From CAZBWE01 sp964495465 (GTDB lineage Bacteria; Planctomycetota; Phycisphaerae; Sedimentisphaerales; Anaerobacaceae): a stretch of DNA of 26,423 nucleotides. The DNA lies in assembly GCA_964495465.1 (NCBI GenBank), contig CAZBWE010000029.1, positions 1 through 26,423 of the forward strand. The letters are read 5' to 3'. Shown here in pieces: positions 15,180 through 22,380 of the stretch. Each line of letters begins with the position of its first letter. Within the stretch, counting starts at the first letter, position 1. Made by a program: the position numbers and the translations under genes. The notes under the pieces were generated by a model, which saw only the letters and a list, made by a program, of their open reading frames with translations, did not search any database and was not told where the DNA came from.

Positions 15180-15977
15180 TTACTTCTGCGGATTCATTAT
15201 AATCACGGCAGCGTCATTCAGTTTCTCTATGTCAGAAACGGGCCTGACCGTTACATCCCAAAGCAGAGGACTTTCGCTGTTCCTTTTGCATTGAACAACT
15301 TTTCCAATAATAACCGGCGTATCCAAAAATCCCGGCTTTTTAACAGCAAAAATATCATCGCCGACCTCGACTTTTTGCTTAACCATTCGGATAACGGCGG
15401 AGCCGTTGCCGGCGCCCTGCATTACCCTGCTCACATCCGTACCCGGGAGCTTAACCGGTATATTTGACGTTGGGTCGGTAAACAGCCTGACGCGGGCCGT
15501 GCGCGAGTCAACACTGTATATGATACCTATGACACTATTGTCACCCAGGACGAACTGGCCCTTCGCCAGCCCGTCGTCCCGTCCGCGATTAATAATAAGC
15601 TCACCCTGCAACTCATCAACATAGCTTGTAATGACATCAGCCAGGGCAAACTTGGCCCCTTCCCAGACGCTTCTGCTTCGCAACCCGGAGAGCTTTTCAA
15701 CCTTTTTTTGTTCCTGTAGCAGCTCCTCTCTGATGTTGGCAAGGTGGTTTTGGAGCTTGTCGTATTCTCTTCTGTCAACAACTTTGGAAAGCGGCTGCTC
15801 AGTCCAAGCGAATAGCGAAAGATTCCTGCTGATACTCAAAGGCCAGCGAAAAATGCGTGCAAAAGCGAATTGAAATTTATTTGTTACTGTTTGCGGTGCA
15901 AAAAGGAAAATCAGGCCTGTGAGCATAAGCAGGGTAAATGACATCCGGCTGGAGACTCTGATATGCTTGTTTGCCAT
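15180..15977 (-). CDS. mreC: MreC, rod-shape determining protein
   Basis: The 265-residue protein has one N-terminal membrane helix (about 13-28), a coiled coil (about 68-105, with REELLQEQKKVEKL), and the periplasmic beta-barrel domain with INRGRDDGLAKGQFVLG and NSVIGIIYSVDSRTARVRLFTDPTSNIPV, which are standard MreC sequences. MreC assembles with PBP2 and MreD to guide wall elongation. ATG 15977 has no evident ribosome-binding site. The DNA just upstream is a family D repeat, so the original leader may have been displaced. An internal ATG at codon 12 is no better supplied. It lies 53 bases after mreB. Confidence 0.9.
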   Translation of the reverse strand: MANKHIRVSSRMSFTLLMLTGLIFLFAPQTVTNKFQFAFARIFRWPLSISRNLSLFAWTEQPLSKVVDRREYDKLQNHLANIREELLQEQKKVEKLSGLRSRSVWEGAKFALADVITSYVDELQGELIINRGRDDGLAKGQFVLGDNSVIGIIYSVDSRTARVRLFTDPTSNIPVKLPGTDVSRVMQGAGNGSAVIRMVKQKVEVGDDIFAVKKPGFLDTPVIIGKVVQCKRNSESPLLWDVTVRPVSDIEKLNDAAVIIMNPQK

Positions 15978-15978
15978 A

Positions 15979-16034
15979 ATCGTGGTTCGCGACTCGCGGC
16001 TCGATTCTCTTACGGTTCACAAATAACGAATCAC
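15979..16034. repeat. Word repeat (family D) at the mreB-mreC junction
   Basis: CGTGGTTCGCGACTCGCGGC and TCGATTCTCTTACGG resemble CGTGACCCGTGGCTCGGAAC at 13107-13126. AACGAATCAC at its end is shared exactly with the ftsI insert. It fills the intergenic gap, includes the mreB stop codon, and occupies the place expected for the mreC ribosome-binding site. Confidence 0.5.
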
Positions 16035-17086
16035 TCCCATCCATACCCGTCATGGTCCATTGTATCCTTCCACAGCTCCAGATTTTCGAGGTAAACACTG
16101 GTACCACGAGCTACGCAGCTGAGGGGGTCTTCAACCCTTTCAACCTTCAGACCTGTCGCATTTGCAAGGACTGTATCCATTCCCCTCAGCAGTGACGCAC
16201 CGCCGCAAATATGCACACCGTTATCAATCAGGTCGGCCGCCAATTCAGGTTCCGCCTTTTCCAGCGTCGCCGTAACTACATCTATGATAGCAGCAATTGG
16301 GTCTCGCAGAGCTTCACGGATTTCCTCGCTTGTTATAACAATTTTCCTCGGCAGACCGGATATCGTATCTCTGCCGGCTATCTCCATCGTCAATTCCTCT
16401 TCCAGCGGAGCGGCAGAACCGATTTGTATCTTGACCTTCTCGGCCCTTGCTTCGCCGATGAGCAGGTTGTAAGTTTTCTTAAGATGATTGATGACTGCTT
16501 CGTCCATATCATCTCCGCCGACGCGGATAGATTCTGCAGTGGCGATATCGGCGAGACTCATTATTGCTACTTCGGTAGTTCCTCCGCCGATATCGACAAT
16601 CATCGAAGCGGTAGGGTCGGTGATAGGCAGACCCGCTCCGATTCCAGCCGCCATCGGCTCATCAACCAGATAGACCCTGCGTGCACCTGCACGTTCGGCA
16701 CTGTCTATTACCGCCCGGCGCTCTACCGCGGTAATCCCGCTCGGAACAGCGATAACAACCCGGGGCCTGATAAGCCCCCCCCTGCCGTGCACTTTGCGGA
16801 TAAAATAGCTCAGCATCGCCTCGGTAATTTCGAAGTCGCTGATTACACCGTCCTTCAAAGGTCGTATTGCACTGATTGAACCGGGTGTTTTGCCTATCAT
16901 TTCACGCGCAACCATACCAACGGCTTCACCATTATTCAGAACAATGTTGGTCCCTTTGCGAACTGCGACAACAGAGGGCTCATTGAGGACAATACCTTTG
17001 TCGCGGACACAGACGAGGGTCGTGCAGGTACCGAGGTCGATACCCATATCCATACTGAACCAACCTAAGATCGTGTCCAGCAGCAC
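16031..17086 (-). CDS. mreB: MreB, bacterial actin homologue
   Basis: The 351-residue protein is a full-length MreB, which forms membrane-bound filaments that direct lateral wall synthesis. The phosphate-1 loop GIDLGTCTTLV (15-25) is present, as are the connect and phosphate-2 segments (MIVDIGGGTTEVAIMSL), the adenosine region (ICGGASLLRGMD) and VAVPSGITAVERRAV. GTG 17086 follows AAAGGAG (17093-17099) by six bases. A hydrophobic N-terminal piece (LLDTILGWF) may bind the membrane. It has its own promoter at 17120-17148 and heads mreB-mreC-mreD-mrdA. The C-terminus (WKDTMDHDGYGWE) is slightly longer than usual and abuts the repeat. Confidence 0.96.
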   Translation of the reverse strand: MLLDTILGWFSMDMGIDLGTCTTLVCVRDKGIVLNEPSVVAVRKGTNIVLNNGEAVGMVAREMIGKTPGSISAIRPLKDGVISDFEITEAMLSYFIRKVHGRGGLIRPRVVIAVPSGITAVERRAVIDSAERAGARRVYLVDEPMAAGIGAGLPITDPTASMIVDIGGGTTEVAIMSLADIATAESIRVGGDDMDEAVINHLKKTYNLLIGEARAEKVKIQIGSAAPLEEELTMEIAGRDTISGLPRKIVITSEEIREALRDPIAAIIDVVTATLEKAEPELAADLIDNGVHICGGASLLRGMDTVLANATGLKVERVEDPLSCVARGTSVYLENLELWKDTMDHDGYGWE

Positions 17087-17119
17087 ATTCGACTCCTTTC
17101 CAGGATTTCACCTTATCCT

Positions 17120-17148
17120 TTTATACAGTGAAACAGCGGCATCGTCAA
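17120..17148 (-). promoter_or_regulatory. mreB operon promoter
   Basis: On the minus strand, TTGACG (17143-17148) and TATAAA (17120-17125) are separated by 17 bases. The start is predicted near 17113, about 27 bases before the GTG of mreB and after the stop of the small upstream gene. This lets the mre genes be transcribed apart from the coiled-coil gene. Confidence 0.6.
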
Positions 17149-17159
17149 TGGTCAAGCGA

Positions 17160-17318
17160 CTACGGTATTTTGAAAATTGTGCCGTAGTGAGAATAGCACA
17201 TATAGGCAACAACACCTACGGTAACCAATACCAATACACAAGCCGCGGCAAGAATAACAGTATAAATATTATCAATTGCTGCTATCTTTCCACCACGAGT
17301 CTGTCCATTCGGACTCAT
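17160..17318 (-). CDS. Small single-pass membrane protein upstream of mreB (52 residues)
   Basis: ATG 17318 follows a TGAGGT sequence (17325-17330), and the frame ends with TAG at 17160. The protein starts with a polar, basic N-terminus (MSPNGQTRGGKIAAID), then has one clear membrane helix (about residues 18-41, YTVILAAACVLVLVTVGVVA) and ends YGTIFKIP. Three things support it as a real gene: a ribosome-binding site, a well-formed helix, and an exact fit between the coiled-coil gene and the mreB promoter. I recognise no named family. A partner of the coiled-coil protein or of MreB is possible from position only. Confidence 0.65.
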   Translation of the reverse strand: MSPNGQTRGGKIAAIDNIYTVILAAACVLVLVTVGVVAYMCYSHYGTIFKIP

Positions 17319-17436
17319 ACATCAACCTCACAGAAAATAGCTTATCGAATATAGCCGATAGATTATAGATTCCCGTCAAAATCCATCCGGCACAACAAGA
17401 CAGCTCATATAATGACAATCGAATATGTCCTGAACG

Positions 17437-18315
17437 CTATAAATTAGTGCTTACCTTGTCGCCGACTCTCGGCATCTGCTGCACAAGGTCCAGGATGCCA
17501 ATGGCCCTTTCGGTATCAACATCCAAAACCAAAATATCACAGATAAACTCATCGCCGCGTGTAACGTGAAATTTCATATTCTCCTTAACGCCATGCGCCG
17601 TACCGATTGATATTTCAGCCATAGAATGTTTCGAGTCAACAGCGGTTACAGAGCCTTTTAAGCCGATGTCTATTGCGGTGGGCATCGGCGGGGCCGGTTG
17701 AGCCGGTGTTTTCTCTCTTGTAACCGAGGCAACAGGAGCAACAGTTTTGCCGTATTGCCGAAGGAGCTGGTTCAATTTGCCGTTCAAATCGGTTCTTTCT
17801 TCAAGCAGACGTTTGTTTCTCGACTCCAGTGTCGATATTATCGCCATTTTTTCAACGAGAGCAGTTGTGGTCTGCTTTAGCTCTTTATCTGTCTTGATTT
17901 GCTCGGCCTGGATTGAGCGCAGCTCATCGAGTGTGCTTTTTAATAACTGGCCCTGGTCTTCGGTAGTTTTGGAGAAATCCATTACAATAGCCGTCCAACT
18001 GTTTACCTTCTCCTGCAGCAGGGCTTTTTGCCGTTCGGCTTCAGTGAGGTCCGCCTTCAACTGCTCAATTCTTCTTTCGAGCGATGCAATTTGACTGTTC
18101 AGTTCGACTTTTTCCCGGTCAGTTCTATCAATATTCTCGTTTAATTGTTTAGTGGCACTCTCGCCTTTTTTCACTGCGGCATCTCTATCAGCCCTTATGG
18201 CGTCATATTTTTTCCTGTAGTTATCGGCATTAGCAACGTAAGTTAACACACTGCCACAAAGAACCAAGGAAACCACCGAGAGTAAAATAATTAATGCCTT
18301 CGTAAGCGTGCTCAA
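17437..18315 (-). CDS. Membrane-anchored coiled-coil protein with a C-terminal beta domain
   Basis: TTG 18315 follows AAAGGAG (18322-18328) by six bases. The 292-residue protein has an N-terminal helix (about 7-28) and a long coiled coil (about 33-200) rich in Glu, Lys and Leu. A Pro/Ala linker (TPAQPAPPMP, about 205-214) leads to a compact beta-rich domain of about 75 residues (KGSVTAVDSKHSMAEISIG, AHGVKENMKFHVTRG, and the ending VGDKV). The shape recalls MreC (helix, coiled coil, beta domain) but the sequence is different. It lies upstream of mreB on the same strand, so a cell-shape or envelope-spanning role is a reasonable guess. I do not know a named family. Confidence 0.7.
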   Translation of the reverse strand: MSTLTKALIILLSVVSLVLCGSVLTYVANADNYRKKYDAIRADRDAAVKKGESATKQLNENIDRTDREKVELNSQIASLERRIEQLKADLTEAERQKALLQEKVNSWTAIVMDFSKTTEDQGQLLKSTLDELRSIQAEQIKTDKELKQTTTALVEKMAIISTLESRNKRLLEERTDLNGKLNQLLRQYGKTVAPVASVTREKTPAQPAPPMPTAIDIGLKGSVTAVDSKHSMAEISIGTAHGVKENMKFHVTRGDEFICDILVLDVDTERAIGILDLVQQMPRVGDKVSTNL

Positions 18316-18397
18316 AACAAACTCCTTTCATGAAAATAGCATTTTCTGTTGTTTTTTAGCAAAACGCCCACAAAAAACGAACAATATATATACCAGC

Positions 18398-18426
18398 AAT
18401 TTACTTTAAATTGCCCTGCCGGTCAA
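18398..18426 (-). promoter_or_regulatory. Promoter of the coiled-coil gene
   Basis: On the minus strand, TTGACC (18421-18426) and TAAATT (18398-18403) are spaced by 17 bases, with the start predicted near 18391. AT-rich DNA follows and leads to AAAGGAG at 18322-18328. Confidence 0.5.
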
Positions 18427-18472
18427 GTAATTTTTCGGCTGGTTTTTACAATAAATCGCACGATTGAAGCCC

Positions 18473-18490
18473 CGTCAGGCAGGTCAGGCA
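18473..18490. repeat. Short direct repeat (GTCAGGCAG)
   Basis: CGTCAGGCAGGTCAGGCA contains GTCAGGCA twice, offset by nine bases, between the HEAT-protein gene and the coiled-coil promoter. It may be a fragment of a longer dispersed element, but only this piece is visible. Confidence 0.3.
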
Positions 18491-18544
18491 ATATTGACGG
18501 CGAAAAAGGCCAACGCCAAACCCGACAATATGGCTTCTCAAGGT

Positions 18545-19612
18545 TTATCCTCTCTTTGCGCATTGAAAAGTTGCCTTGGCGGCAGCTAAACGCACGAATT
18601 TCGATTCGTCTATCAGAAGCTGGGGCAGATATTTCGTAAGAGAACTTGTTCCAATCTGGCCAATGGCCAGCGCCACCCGCATATTAACCAGTTCAATGTC
18701 TTCTTTCTCCATACCTGCGGTAAGATTTTTCTCAAAAACATCAAGGACCTCACGTTCCCCGATAGTATCACCGAGTTCTCCAAGCTGTTCTGCCGCAGCC
18801 AAGCGGATCTCCAATATTGGGTCATCCAACATAGTAATAATGGCGTTTTTGGCCTTTGCAGTTCTGAGCTGCCCCATCGCCTTGATGCCCATAAGCCTGT
18901 CATCAGCATAAACACTTATCAGCATCGCCCATAGCTTTGGGACAATCTGCTCATCACCAAGCATTGCAATGGATTCCGCCGCCTGGAACAAGACTTTGTC
19001 ATCCGAGTCATCCTGCTTTATAGCCCAATGGAGTAAATTTAGTGCACTTCTATCTCCAAGTTTACCCAGAATTAAAGCAGAATTAGCTCTGACTGTCTGG
19101 TTTTTGCTGGTTATTGCCTTTATAAGTACCTTAGAGTACTGAGGATACCCCAGCCTTATCATAGCGTAAGAAGCGGCAATTTTGACATTCGGGTCTCTGT
19201 CTTTAAGCAATTGCTGTACCGATTTTCTCGCAAGGGAGTATTGCAAATCCCCTATGGCAAGGGCGGCTGCAAACCTGACCTGCACAAACTTATCGCGTAA
19301 TAACCGTTCTACCCTGGGCATCATTTTGATTTGTCCGGTGGCAGCGACGACTTCTATAGCTATAACCCTGACCGACGGGTCTTCATCAGACAAAGACTCA
19401 AGGATAATACGCGCTGCCTCGGAGAGCTGCCCCCCTGCCGCTGCTCCAGCAACGGGCGGCTTGACGGAAGTCTGCTTTAACACCTCTTCACATCCACAGG
19501 TCAACAGTATCACGCCGAAGAAAAGCAGAGCTTGAACAGTCAAAAAAGTTACAAAATATCCGAATAGAACCTTTACTTTTTGCGTCTTAATCTTTTCGAG
19601 TGCGTTTTCCAT
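18545..19612 (-). CDS. HEAT-repeat lipoprotein
   Basis: The 355-residue protein begins with a positively charged N-terminus and a hydrophobic run (about 21-38), followed by LTCGC, a lipobox with two possible cysteines. After a Gly/Ala linker come about eight HEAT (PBS-lyase-like) repeats of 30-35 residues, with recurring patterns such as DEDPSVRVIAIEVVAATG, DKFVQVRFAAALAIGDL, DRDPNVKIAASYAMIRLG and DPILEIRLAAAEQLGELG. Such solenoids bind other proteins. The start overlaps lnt by 26 bases and uses a GGAAG site inside lnt, so the two are coupled. It would be a substrate of the Lnt just upstream. The binding partner is unknown. Confidence 0.8.
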   Translation of the reverse strand: MENALEKIKTQKVKVLFGYFVTFLTVQALLFFGVILLTCGCEEVLKQTSVKPPVAGAAAGGQLSEAARIILESLSDEDPSVRVIAIEVVAATGQIKMMPRVERLLRDKFVQVRFAAALAIGDLQYSLARKSVQQLLKDRDPNVKIAASYAMIRLGYPQYSKVLIKAITSKNQTVRANSALILGKLGDRSALNLLHWAIKQDDSDDKVLFQAAESIAMLGDEQIVPKLWAMLISVYADDRLMGIKAMGQLRTAKAKNAIITMLDDPILEIRLAAAEQLGELGDTIGEREVLDVFEKNLTAGMEKEDIELVNMRVALAIGQIGTSSLTKYLPQLLIDESKFVRLAAAKATFQCAKRG

Positions 19613-21362
19613 TTATCTTCCCTGACAAACGAGCCGGACGTTTTTGATTTTTAAACAATCTTTCCGAAAGCTGTACTATTATGAGCAAAATAAGGCAAAA
19701 AGCACAACAAAAATCCAGCCATTGCCCGTATTTGCTAAAAATTGTTACCCTTTTATCTATCGGCATTTTATCGGCAAACCATCCAGCGATACCCTTCCGC
19801 TGCATAGCAGAAACCGGAAAATCAGCACTTGCAGCCACATAGCCATCCCGTATTTGCCCGGTAGAATCAACAAGACAGCTTATCCCGGTATTAACGCTTC
19901 GCAAGACCGGCAGCCGGTTTTCGACTGCCCGGAAGACGCAAATAGCCGCATGCTGGGCAAGCTCTGTGGCAGGAATAACCTTGTCCTCCCGGAATCTTAC
20001 GAACCAGCCATCGTTACTTATATTTATCAGCCAGTCAATCTGCTTTTGCCCCTTTTTGTCCAATACAAATCCCCTGGCAATTTCGGGCAGAGTCGCTTCA
20101 TAACAAATGACCGTACTGAATTTATAGACCTGGGCTGCATTACCATCGTGGCCGGCCATTTCAAAGACAGTGTATTCAAAGCCCGCATCGAGTGAATGGT
20201 CGTAGCCGTAGGGATTAAATTTCATCATAATGTCGAAAAGAAAAGGACAGCTTTTTCTAAAAGGCATTACCTCCCCAAACAGTATCAGATGAATCTTATC
20301 ATAGCGTTTTTGATACTGCTGCCCGTCCGGCTGATAGAGAAATGCAGAATTATACTTCTGGGCCAAATAAATTGTTCCATCTTCCCTGATTTGTGGTGAG
20401 CCGCCGTATGCGCCAACCAGCACATAAGCTGTGTCTTTAGAATGTTCGCTAAGGGCCTTGTCGAAAATCTTATAATAATGCGATGTATCCAGAAGCGCCA
20501 GCACCCTCGGACTTAAGACCGCCTGGACCATTGTCTCAGGCCAGACGATAAGTTCGGCGCCGGCTTCGACAGCGGCTTCGCTTTTTCCCATCAGCTCATC
20601 AAAAATCTGTTGAGATGTCTGTTCGGCCTCTTTCCCTTGCCCCCTCAGCGCCTCTCTTTTAACTGACTGCGGAACATTCGACTGCAATGATGCCACCAGT
20701 GGACCTTCTGTAATGAACTGCTGCGACTGGTTTATCCGCCATCGACCATAGACAATAGATGCAATCAGGGCGGTACATACTACAGCAGTCTTTATAAAGT
20801 TGATGATTTTGAAGGTTTGCTTTTTGTTGGCAGCGAGAATCAATTCAGCCAACAGGCCATTGACCATAGCTATCAGAAAAGAAAGCCCGGCTGTGCCGAA
20901 TATGTCGGCTGTCTGGATAAGGGTAATATTCTGATACTGGCTGTGCGCCAAAAACCGCCAGAAAAAACCACCTAAAAAAAGTCCCTGCAAACGTTCGACG
21001 CCAACGAACAAAATGCCTGCTGCCAGAAACAGCGGTATCTTTTTGCTCCGGCAGTAGCGCAGGCAAAGTGCAAGTATCGGCCAGTGCAGGGCCGTGTAAA
21101 AACAGAAAGCAAGCCAGCCCAAAATGGTAATCGGAGCTATCCAGTACAAATTTCCCAGCCAGTAACAAAGTGAAACTATATAGGCAACAAGTGCTAATGG
21201 TTTAGGTTTGGCTTCAGGTGAGCAGACGAGGATGAAAGGCACCAGCGATACCCACGCCAGAAAGGATAAGTTAATCGGCGCCTGAATCACTGTCAGCATC
21301 GCTGCACTGGCAAGAAATGCCAAACATAGCAGCAAGATATTCTTTGTATTCGTATCCTTCAA
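19587..21362 (-). CDS. lnt: Apolipoprotein N-acyltransferase Lnt
   Basis: Lnt adds the third acyl chain to lipoproteins at the inner membrane. This 591-residue protein has the expected set of N-terminal membrane helices (residues 10-205). A nitrilase-like periplasmic domain follows with the triad E276 (VWPETMV), K356 (YDKIHLILFGE) and C420 (VICYEATLPE), then a final helix (about 553-570). E. coli Lnt uses Glu-Lys-Cys in the same order. It is longer than the E. coli enzyme (about 512 residues), partly through a longer catalytic-domain loop (430-470) and a basic C-terminal tail. It overlaps the methyltransferase by four bases (ATGA) and the HEAT lipoprotein gene by 26. Several lipoproteins in the window are likely substrates. 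Confidence 0.93.
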   Translation of the reverse strand: MKDTNTKNILLLCLAFLASAAMLTVIQAPINLSFLAWVSLVPFILVCSPEAKPKPLALVAYIVSLCYWLGNLYWIAPITILGWLAFCFYTALHWPILALCLRYCRSKKIPLFLAAGILFVGVERLQGLFLGGFFWRFLAHSQYQNITLIQTADIFGTAGLSFLIAMVNGLLAELILAANKKQTFKIINFIKTAVVCTALIASIVYGRWRINQSQQFITEGPLVASLQSNVPQSVKREALRGQGKEAEQTSQQIFDELMGKSEAAVEAGAELIVWPETMVQAVLSPRVLALLDTSHYYKIFDKALSEHSKDTAYVLVGAYGGSPQIREDGTIYLAQKYNSAFLYQPDGQQYQKRYDKIHLILFGEVMPFRKSCPFLFDIMMKFNPYGYDHSLDAGFEYTVFEMAGHDGNAAQVYKFSTVICYEATLPEIARGFVLDKKGQKQIDWLINISNDGWFVRFREDKVIPATELAQHAAICVFRAVENRLPVLRSVNTGISCLVDSTGQIRDGYVAASADFPVSAMQRKGIAGWFADKMPIDKRVTIFSKYGQWLDFCCAFCLILLIIVQLSERLFKNQKRPARLSGKINGKRTRKD

Positions 21363-22306
21363 CCAGCTAAATCCTCTAAAGCTGCTGCCATTTTTTCACT
21401 GCTGTATGTTTTGCGATTATTCATTCGCACGATAAACTGACTTGTAAACAGTTGCAGAGTCTTTTTGTCGGCAGTAATTTCTTTTATCGGAATCTTTACA
21501 TCAGATAACAGACGCTTAATTTCCATTAGCTCGGCAGAGTTGAAAAATACATTTGCAGCTCGCTGCTTTTCCAACCGGGCTAATCGTTTTTTTGTCTGTT
21601 CAACATATTTCTCTGATACTTCCACGCCGACATAGTTTCTTCCCAGCTGTTTTGCAACCGCCGGTGTTGTTCCAGAGCCGCAGAAAGGGTCAAGCACACA
21701 ATCTCCGGCATTTGTGGCTGCTGCGATGATTCTTTTCAGCAGGCTTTCCGGCATCTGGCAGGGATGCCAGCCGGCGCGTTCTTTGAATGTTCCGCATACT
21801 CGGGAGAACTCGTCCCAGACATCGTCCGGCATCTTGCCGGCCGGGCTGGCACGCCTGTCGTTATAGACTAACTGCCTGTCCGAAAGGACGCGGACGGCGT
21901 GGTCGTTAAAGGTAAAGTTATTCCTGTCATTAACAAAATAAAAGATATGAGTATGCGACCGTGCGAATTTATTTTTTGTCTGCTGGCCGAAGGTATAGTG
22001 CCAGATAATCCAGTTTCGCATAAAAAGATCAAGCTCATCGGCGATAATTTTTACTTCGGCAGCATATTCGTCGCCAATGGCTATATAAAATGAGCTGTGC
22101 GGCTTGAGGACTTTTTTGCAGACGGTCATCCAGTCTTTTGTCCAGGCGATATAGTTTTTCTTTTTGACCTTATCGTAGTATTTGTCGTATTTGTAGCCAA
22201 TATTAAAAGGCGGGTCGGCAAAGATTAAATCTGCAAACGGCTCTTTGACCTTTTCCAAAACTTCTATGCAATCGCCGCAGATTATCTTATTGAGCAATTT
22301 CTGCAT
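21359..22306 (-). CDS. Beta-group DNA methyltransferase (probable N6-adenine), no restriction partner
   Basis: The 315-residue enzyme has the catalytic motif first (LIFADPPFNI, D31-P-P-F34) and the SAM-binding motif later (LDPFCGSGTT, about 205-214). This motif order defines the beta group, which includes M.HinfI and CcrM. DPPF favours N6-adenine but N4-cytosine is not excluded. A C-terminal extension of about 80 residues (240-315) is unlike the catalytic core and may help select the DNA target. No endonuclease gene is adjacent, and lnt follows with an ATGA overlap, so it is probably an orphan housekeeping or regulatory enzyme. No ribosome-binding site precedes ATG 22306, and the promoter places the transcript start at or beside the ATG. 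Confidence 0.85.
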   Translation of the reverse strand: MQKLLNKIICGDCIEVLEKVKEPFADLIFADPPFNIGYKYDKYYDKVKKKNYIAWTKDWMTVCKKVLKPHSSFYIAIGDEYAAEVKIIADELDLFMRNWIIWHYTFGQQTKNKFARSHTHIFYFVNDRNNFTFNDHAVRVLSDRQLVYNDRRASPAGKMPDDVWDEFSRVCGTFKERAGWHPCQMPESLLKRIIAAATNAGDCVLDPFCGSGTTPAVAKQLGRNYVGVEVSEKYVEQTKKRLARLEKQRAANVFFNSAELMEIKRLLSDVKIPIKEITADKKTLQLFTSQFIVRMNNRKTYSSEKMAAALEDLAG

Positions 22307-22312
22307 AGCGAT

Positions 22313-22340
22313 ATTCTAAAGACTAATTTTGTCCTTGCAA
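22313..22340 (-). promoter_or_regulatory. Promoter of the methyltransferase-lnt-HEAT operon, apparently leaderless
   Basis: On the minus strand TTGCAA (22335-22340) and TAGAAT (22313-22318) are spaced by 16 bases. Initiation seven bases beyond the -10 falls at about 22306, exactly on the ATG. Confidence 0.5.
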
Positions 22341-22380
22341 GAGATAATTGGGACAGCAGTTGATTGTGAAAAGGGCTAAA

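Noticed and set aside
16211..16879. A 222-residue plus-strand frame inside mreB
   Set aside because: mreB on the other strand is certain. The frame has a composition typical of a shadow and no recognisable motif.
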